Origin: an uncultured Oscillibacter sp.
Lineage (GTDB): Bacteria; Bacillota; Clostridia; Oscillospirales; Oscillospiraceae
Direction: 5' to 3'
Assembly (NCBI GenBank): GCA_910588005.1
Contig: CAJUQM010000010.1
Coordinates: forward strand, 3,703 to 67,702
DNA length: 64,000 nt
Part shown: positions 59,695 to 64,000 of the stretch, piece by piece
Layout: every line of letters begins with the position of its first letter
How positions within the stretch are numbered: the first letter of the stretch is position 1
Notes under the pieces: generated by a model
Told to the model about the DNA's origin: nothing
What the model saw: only the letters and a program-made list of their open reading frames with translations
Databases searched by the model: none
Program-made: the position numbers and the translations under genes

Positions 59695-60057
59695 TCATCT
59701 AAACGCATCCTCCAGATACTCCACCCGGAGAATGCCGCCTTTTTCCACATAGACCTCCGCCACGTCAAACCGGGCGGAGGCATCGTCTAAACCGTTTTCG
59801 CCCAGCCAAGCCAAAGCGGCTTTGCGCAACCGCTCCTGCTTCCGGCCATCTACAAACTCCCGGGGCGATCCGATGGCTCCGGCGCTCCGGAGCTTCACCT
59901 CTACAAAACAGACCATACCAGCCGGGTCCCTGGCCACCAAATCCAGCTCGCCAAAGCGGCACTTCCACTGGGCGGATAAAATCTCACAGCCCCTCCGCTT
60001 TAAAAACGCCGCAGCGGCAGCTTCGCCCTGGTCTCCGGCGTCCTTCGCCGTGCTCAT
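59695..60057 (-). CDS. yraN: YraN family (UPF0102) endonuclease-like protein
   Basis: 120-aa nuclease-fold protein of unknown biological role. The PD-(D/E)XK core is visible: RFGELDLVARDPAGMVCFVE, then EVKLRSAGAIGSPREFVD. ATG at 60057 overlaps the rnhB stop (ATGA). The rnhB-yraN pairing is common in bacteria. Confidence 0.93.
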   Translation of the reverse strand: MSTAKDAGDQGEAAAAAFLKRRGCEILSAQWKCRFGELDLVARDPAGMVCFVEVKLRSAGAIGSPREFVDGRKQERLRKAALAWLGENGLDDASARFDVAEVYVEKGGILRVEYLEDAFR

Positions 60058-60677
60058 AGCCGCCTCGCCTCCCATTTCTTTAAAAAGCTCTTCCGGTGAA
60101 CCGGGCAGGGACCGTACCGGTCCAGCATCTCATAATGAAGCTTGGTTCCATAGCCCTTGTGCCGGGCAAACTGGTACTGTGGGTATCGCGCGTCCAGCTC
60201 GGCAGAGATATACCGGTCCCGGCTGACCTTCGCCAAAATAGACGCCGCCGCAATGGAGGCGCTTTTCCCGTCACCCCCTACCAGGGTCACATGAGATGCG
60301 GTAATCGCAACTCTGCTGCCGTGGTCCCGGTTGCCGTCGATGAGACAGAGATCCGGCTTGACGGACAGGCTGCCGATCGCCCGCTGCATAGCCAGCATCC
60401 GGGCATTGAGAATGTCGATCTCGTCAATCTCCTCCACTGCGGCAAAGGCCACGCTCCAGGCCACGGCCTGTACGGTAATGGCCTCGTACAGCGCCTCTCG
60501 CCGTACCGCAGTCAGTTTCTTAGAGTCGTCGAGACCGGGAATATTGATCTCCCGAGGCAATATAACGGCGGCGGCGTACACCGGTCCCGCCAGGGGACCG
60601 GCTCCCGCCTCGTCCACGCCGCAGAGAAGGTCAATTCCCCGGTTCCAATACTTCCGTTCCGGGATCCACAGATCCAT
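60054..60677 (-). CDS. rnhB: Ribonuclease HII
   Basis: 207-aa nuclease that nicks at ribonucleotides in DNA and degrades RNA in hybrids. Catalytic set: DLLCGVDEAGAGPLAGPVYA with Asp-Glu (about 22-23), DICLIDGNR-type region CLIDGNRDHGSR, and SIAAASILAKVSRDRYI. C-terminal YGTKLHYEMLDRYGPCPVHR is complete. Its ATG lies 47 nt inside the end of the upstream membrane gene, preceded by AAGGAG. Confidence 0.96.
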   Translation of the reverse strand: MDLWIPERKYWNRGIDLLCGVDEAGAGPLAGPVYAAAVILPREINIPGLDDSKKLTAVRREALYEAITVQAVAWSVAFAAVEEIDEIDILNARMLAMQRAIGSLSVKPDLCLIDGNRDHGSRVAITASHVTLVGGDGKSASIAAASILAKVSRDRYISAELDARYPQYQFARHKGYGTKLHYEMLDRYGPCPVHRKSFLKKWEARRL

Positions 60678-61641
60678 GGGAACCCACTCCTTCCTTCCCG
60701 CCCCGGCGGAGAAGCCAGGTCATATAGGCAAATTGGACCAGACACAACAGCAGTCCGGTTAAAACACCTGCAGATCTCGCTGTCTCCCAACTCAGACCCA
60801 TGCTTTTTTGCAAAAAGAACCAGCAGAGCGCCAAAAGCTGAAAAAGAGGCGTCAGCGCGGCGTACAGCAGCCGGACGGGAAGCGCTGCCTCCTGCAATGG
60901 CGGGAGGACAAGCACCGCCGCCAGAGACAAGGCGCAGAAAAGCCAGTACAACCGCAGTCCCCGGAGCAGTCTCCTCTGTCCAGCGGAAAACAGCGCGCCG
61001 GACAGACCCAAAAGGCCAAGACACCAAAGCCCCAGCGTGATCCAGCTCCACGCCGTGTAGGTGGCATAAGCTCCACAAATCAGGCTGCTGTTGAAGAGCG
61101 TATCCACCCCGGAGATCAGCTGGAACACCGCCCAAACCGGCAGAAGCAGCGCCCCGGAAAGCCGTCTCCCCGCCGTGTCCCCCTCATGGTTCCGGCGGCT
61201 CAGCCAGACCATCCAGCCAACATGGGCGGCGCTCAGCAGCAGCGTCAAAACAAACGCACAGGCATTCACCGTATCCCAGGACAGCACTTCCACACCCTCC
61301 CACAGCAGCGCGTAGGAGAAAAAGAACATCTGGCCATAGGGCAGCAGGGCCGCAATCAAAATAGAGACGCGGCCCGCCACCGGAAGCACCGCGGCGCCTG
61401 CGAGGCAGATTATCCAGTACCATCTCAGCTCCCGAAGCAGTCTCCGGCTCCCGAAGAAATACAGCAGTATGTCCAGAAGCAAAAGGCACATACACCAGGC
61501 TCCCCAAAAAGCCCGCGTCCTGCTCGAAAAAGAGATCGTACAAAAGGTACTGGCCAAAATATCCACGTCGGTATACAGCTGGAGGGCAATCCACGCCAGC
61601 AGCGCCGCAACGGTACAGCTCTTTCCGGTTCTTTCACTCAT
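60631..61641 (-). CDS. Internally duplicated multi-pass membrane protein
   Basis: 336 aa, two repeats of about 145 residues (9-150 and 163-313), each with four hydrophobic helices. The halves are clearly related: SRRLLRELRWYWIICL (65-80) against QRRLLRGLRLYWLFCA (222-237), LSWDTVNACAFVLTLLL against LSWETARSAGVLTGLLL, and HVGWMVWLSRR against FAYMTWLLRR. No catalytic motif. ATG at 61641 follows GGAGGA. It overlaps the start of rnhB by 47 nt and the preceding gene by 8 nt. Family unknown; transport or envelope role is a guess. Confidence 0.8.
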   Translation of the reverse strand: MSERTGKSCTVAALLAWIALQLYTDVDILASTFCTISFSSRTRAFWGAWCMCLLLLDILLYFFGSRRLLRELRWYWIICLAGAAVLPVAGRVSILIAALLPYGQMFFFSYALLWEGVEVLSWDTVNACAFVLTLLLSAAHVGWMVWLSRRNHEGDTAGRRLSGALLLPVWAVFQLISGVDTLFNSSLICGAYATYTAWSWITLGLWCLGLLGLSGALFSAGQRRLLRGLRLYWLFCALSLAAVLVLPPLQEAALPVRLLYAALTPLFQLLALCWFFLQKSMGLSWETARSAGVLTGLLLCLVQFAYMTWLLRRGGKEGVGSHGSVDPGTEVLEPGN

Positions 61642-62161
61642 TTTGCGTCCTCCAACTGCGGCTTCCATCCGTTCTTCTGTCCTTATGATCTCTAGCCAGA
61701 CGATGCACCCACAGAAAATAGGCAACATGTCCCGCGGACAGCCCAAAGACCGCCGCCGGCACGGGGACAGCCCCTTCCATCATCAGATCCAGAATGGGAA
61801 GCAGCGGAGCAGCGGGCAAAAGAAGTATGGGCAGAATCATAAACGTTGGAATCTCCCCACAGATAAGGCTCGCTGCGGCCGTAATGGGGATCATTGCCGT
61901 GGATACCGCCTAAAACTCCGCCAGCACCCGTCCGGCGGTCAGGCTTTTCGCAAAATACGCCAATCCGTCAAACAGCAGCAGGCTCAACAGATATGCCGCC
62001 GGCAACGCGTAGATCTGCCAGCCGCAGTTATCATAGCCATGGTTGAACACAAAAAGAGCGCCATTGTAAACCGCAGACCAGACGTGAAAAACCACCCAGC
62101 TGACACCGGCAAACACCATCCGGCCCAAAAGCCGCTCCCGGTGCGCGTCCGCATGTTCCAT
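61634..62161 (-). pseudogene. Related membrane protein interrupted by an in-frame TAG
   Basis: Two open segments, 62161-61913 (83 residues, MEHADAHRERLLGRMVF...) and 61894-61634 (86 residues, MIPITAAASLICGEIPTFMI...), lie in the same frame and are parted only by TAG at 61912-61910 and five codons. Joined, they give about 175 residues with four helices, and match one repeat of the next gene: LLLFDGLAYF against LLLLDILLYF, and GLSAGHVAYFLWVHRLARDH against LLSAAHVGWMVWLSRRNHEG. The second segment has only a weak ribosome site. A nonsense mutation, or two separate genes, or a sequencing error are the options. Confidence 0.6.
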
Positions 62162-62206
62162 CCGTATCTCCTCTTCCGCCTTCCTGTCCGGTTGAGTACG
62201 CGCCTC

Positions 62207-63082
62207 TCACGTCTCCGGCAGCTCCAAGGTAAAGCGCCCCAGCTTCCCGCCCCGGAACTCGTCCAGCAGGATTTTCGCCATGCGCTCCGTGTCCACCTCA
62301 CCGCCGGAGACCAGGAAGCCCCGCCTCCGGCCCGCCGTCTCCAGCAGGCGGTAGCCATAGGCCACTTCATTCTCCCCCTCTTCCCGCTCAGGAAGAGCGG
62401 AGAGCCTATAACCCGCCTTCAAGGCGTCGGGATATCTCCCCCCCAAATAGGCCATCAGGTGGCAGCCTAAGGTCTCCACGTCCAGAATATCGTCCTTTAC
62501 CGCGCCGGTATAGGCCAAATTCAGCCCCACGCTCTGGTCCTCAAACTTGGGCCACAGGATGCCAGGCGTATCCAACAGCTCCAGCCCCTTGTCAATGGGC
62601 ACCCACTGCTTGCTCCGGGTGACACCGGGCCGGTCCTCGGTCCTGGCGGTCTTGCGGCCTGCCACCTTATTGATAAAAGTGGACTTCCCCACATTGGGAA
62701 TCCCTAAAATCATCACCCGCACTACCCGGCCCGCCTGACCCTTTTCGGCATAGACGCGAAGCTTGTCCGCCAGCAGCTCCCGGATGGCGGCGGCAAACCT
62801 CGCCGTTCCAGCGCCGCCTTTGGCGTTGGATTCCAATACGGCGTGTCCTCTGCTCCGAAAGTAGGCGGCCCATCTTTTTGTGGCCTCCGGATCCGCCTGA
62901 TCCACCCGGTTCAAAACCACCAGCCGGGGTTTGCCCGCAGTCAATTGGTCTACATCCGGGTTCCGGCTGGAGACAGGGATCCGGGCGTCCAGAATCTCGC
63001 ACACGGCGTCCACATTGCGGAGCTGCTCGGCAATCATCCGCCTGGTTTTGGTCATGTGGCCGGGGTACCACTGAATGTTCAC
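62207..63082 (-). CDS. rbgA: Ribosome biogenesis GTPase RbgA (YlqF)
   Basis: 291-aa circularly permuted GTPase for late 50S assembly. Motif order is G4-G5-G1-G2-G3: VVLNRVDQAD (G4), then MILGIPNVGKSTFINKVAG (G1), and ELLDTPGILWPKFEDQSVGL (G3). N-terminal NIQWYPGHMTKTRRMIAEQL is the RbgA signature, including the catalytic histidine region. Its ATG overlaps the lepB stop (ATGA). Confidence 0.97.
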   Translation of the reverse strand: MNIQWYPGHMTKTRRMIAEQLRNVDAVCEILDARIPVSSRNPDVDQLTAGKPRLVVLNRVDQADPEATKRWAAYFRSRGHAVLESNAKGGAGTARFAAAIRELLADKLRVYAEKGQAGRVVRVMILGIPNVGKSTFINKVAGRKTARTEDRPGVTRSKQWVPIDKGLELLDTPGILWPKFEDQSVGLNLAYTGAVKDDILDVETLGCHLMAYLGGRYPDALKAGYRLSALPEREEGENEVAYGYRLLETAGRRRGFLVSGGEVDTERMAKILLDEFRGGKLGRFTLELPET

Positions 63083-63690
63083 ACAATCACCCCGATCCGG
63101 TGGAAATTCCGCCGCCTTGTCTCCTCGTCCGGTCCCGGGAAGGCCACCGCTATCGCTCTGCCAATCACATAGCGGGTATCCACCGTACCAAGATTGGAAT
63201 CCCGGCTATCGCTGGAGCGGTTGCGGTTATCGCCCATAACAAAGATCTGTCCCTCCGGTACGGTGAGGGGGAACTCCGTCCCCTCCTCCAAAAAAGTCAG
63301 CTCGTTGATATAGTCCTCCCGCAGGGGCGTACTGTCCACATAGACCGTGCCGCTGTCAAAATCAATGTCTACCGTCTGGCCCGCCGTGGCAATCACTCGT
63401 TTTACGATGGGTTCTTTTAAAAAGGAGTCCTTTCGCAGCACCACCACATCGCCGTATTTGTAGTCATGATACAGCACGGAATTCAGCACCAGCATCCGGT
63501 CCCCATCCTGCAGAGTGGGCAGCATAGAGTGCCCGTCCACACCGATGAGCCGCACCACAAAGGTGAACAGCACCACCACCGCCAGTACGGAACACACCAG
63601 TGCCTGCATCCACTCGTACAAATCCTTCCCGTTGGAGTTCTTCTCCCCCTGTTGGCCCTGGTTCTCCACTTCCTGCTTTTCTTCTTCCAT
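63079..63690 (-). CDS. lepB: Signal peptidase I
   Basis: 203-aa membrane serine protease that removes signal peptides. One N-terminal helix (ALVCSVLAVVVLFTFVVRLI), then catalytic Ser in VDGHSMLPTLQDGDRM and Lys in KEPIVKRVIATAGQTVDIDF, and box E IFVMGDNRNRSSDSRDSNLG. ATG at 63690 follows GGGAGG at 10 nt. Forms an operon with rbgA downstream and a second lepB upstream. Confidence 0.96.
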   Translation of the reverse strand: MEEEKQEVENQGQQGEKNSNGKDLYEWMQALVCSVLAVVVLFTFVVRLIGVDGHSMLPTLQDGDRMLVLNSVLYHDYKYGDVVVLRKDSFLKEPIVKRVIATAGQTVDIDFDSGTVYVDSTPLREDYINELTFLEEGTEFPLTVPEGQIFVMGDNRNRSSDSRDSNLGTVDTRYVIGRAIAVAFPGPDEETRRRNFHRIGVIV

Positions 63691-63695
63691 GATTC

Positions 63696-64000
63696 TCAGT
63701 CCTCCCGGTTCAGCATTCCCACGCGGGACCAATCCCGCTCCTTTGTATCCTTATCCGCCCCCGGCACCACCAGGAAAAAGGCCCGTCCAATCACACCGCG
63801 GGTATCCACCGGACCCAAGCCGGGATTCCGGCTGTCGTCGCTGTCGTTGCGGTTATCGCCCATAACGAAAACGCACCCCTCCGGCACCGTCAGTGGAAAT
63901 TTCATCCCCTCGTCCGTGAGAGTGGGTTCCCGGATATAGGATTCCGCCAGCTCCGCGCCATCTATGTAGACGGCCCCGATGTCAAAATCAATGTCCACCG
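63696..64000 (-). CDS. lepB: Second signal peptidase I, C-terminal part
   Basis: Open to the window edge; about 100 C-terminal residues are present. VDIDFDIGAVYIDGAELAES, FPLTVPEGCVFVMGDNRNDS and DDSRNPGLGPVDTRGVIGRA align with the adjacent lepB, so it is a tandem paralogue. The catalytic Ser and Lys lie beyond the edge and cannot be checked. It ends 5 bp before the lepB start at 63690. Confidence 0.9.
   Translation of the reverse strand, partial: VDIDFDIGAVYIDGAELAESYIREPTLTDEGMKFPLTVPEGCVFVMGDNRNDSDDSRNPGLGPVDTRGVIGRAFFLVVPGADKDTKERDWSRVGMLNRED

Overview
The window reads as core chromosome of an endospore-forming, GC-rich member of the Clostridia, most likely family Oscillospiraceae (Flavonifractor/Oscillibacter-like). 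The evidence is a complete spoIIIA operon, ytfJ and dacF sporulation genes, both PolC and DnaE replicases, HPr kinase, WhiA/YvcK/RapZ, Asp23/Gls24, DUF4364, and an SLH-domain surface protein. Most genes lie on the minus strand. I see no rRNA, tRNA, CRISPR array, transposase or clear prophage. The taxonomic call is inference from gene content, not from a marker search.

Layout, low to high coordinates. 1-7.9 kb: spoIIIAA-AH, asp23, nusB, xseA, xseB (minus), with a divergent XRE regulator and a 71-aa protein inserted between nusB and xseA. 8.0-11.5 kb: an XRE plus membrane-protein pair, a Cys-rich protein of unknown function, a DUF3048 lipoprotein and DUF4364. 11.6-21.6 kb: dnaE, whiA, yvcK, a small membrane protein, rapZ, murB, ROK glucokinase and hprK, linking carbon sensing with wall precursor synthesis. 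21.7-27.6 kb: rluB, dacF, ytfJ, DUF2953, scpB, scpA, an M50 protease and an unknown protein. 27.6-35.2 kb: an RluA-type synthase, a HAAS/PadR pair under paired operators, a polyamine importer potA-potB-potCD whose last gene fuses permease and binding protein, a thioesterase and ferritin. 35.3-46.4 kb: the pyrH-frr-uppS-cdsA-dxr-rseP-GNAT-ispG-small protein-polC cluster. 46.6-50 kb: a membrane-anchored XRE regulator, an SLH protein and DUF3795. 50-56.9 kb: tig-clpP-clpX-lon-engB proteostasis cluster. 56.9-64 kb: a phosphoesterase, a zinc-ribbon membrane protein, thrC, yraN, rnhB, a duplicated membrane protein, a gene split by an in-frame TAG, rbgA and two tandem signal peptidases (the second cut by the window edge).

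The best candidates for something undescribed are the small regulator modules with readable operators (1.5-2.1 kb, 8.0-8.7 kb, 28.7-29.9 kb), the PotC-PotD fusion with an overlapping upstream ORF in the potA leader, the membrane-anchored one-component regulator at 46.6 kb, and a family of duplicated multi-pass membrane proteins at 60.6-62.2 kb, one member of which is interrupted by an in-frame stop. No large novel system such as a defence island or biosynthetic cluster is visible.
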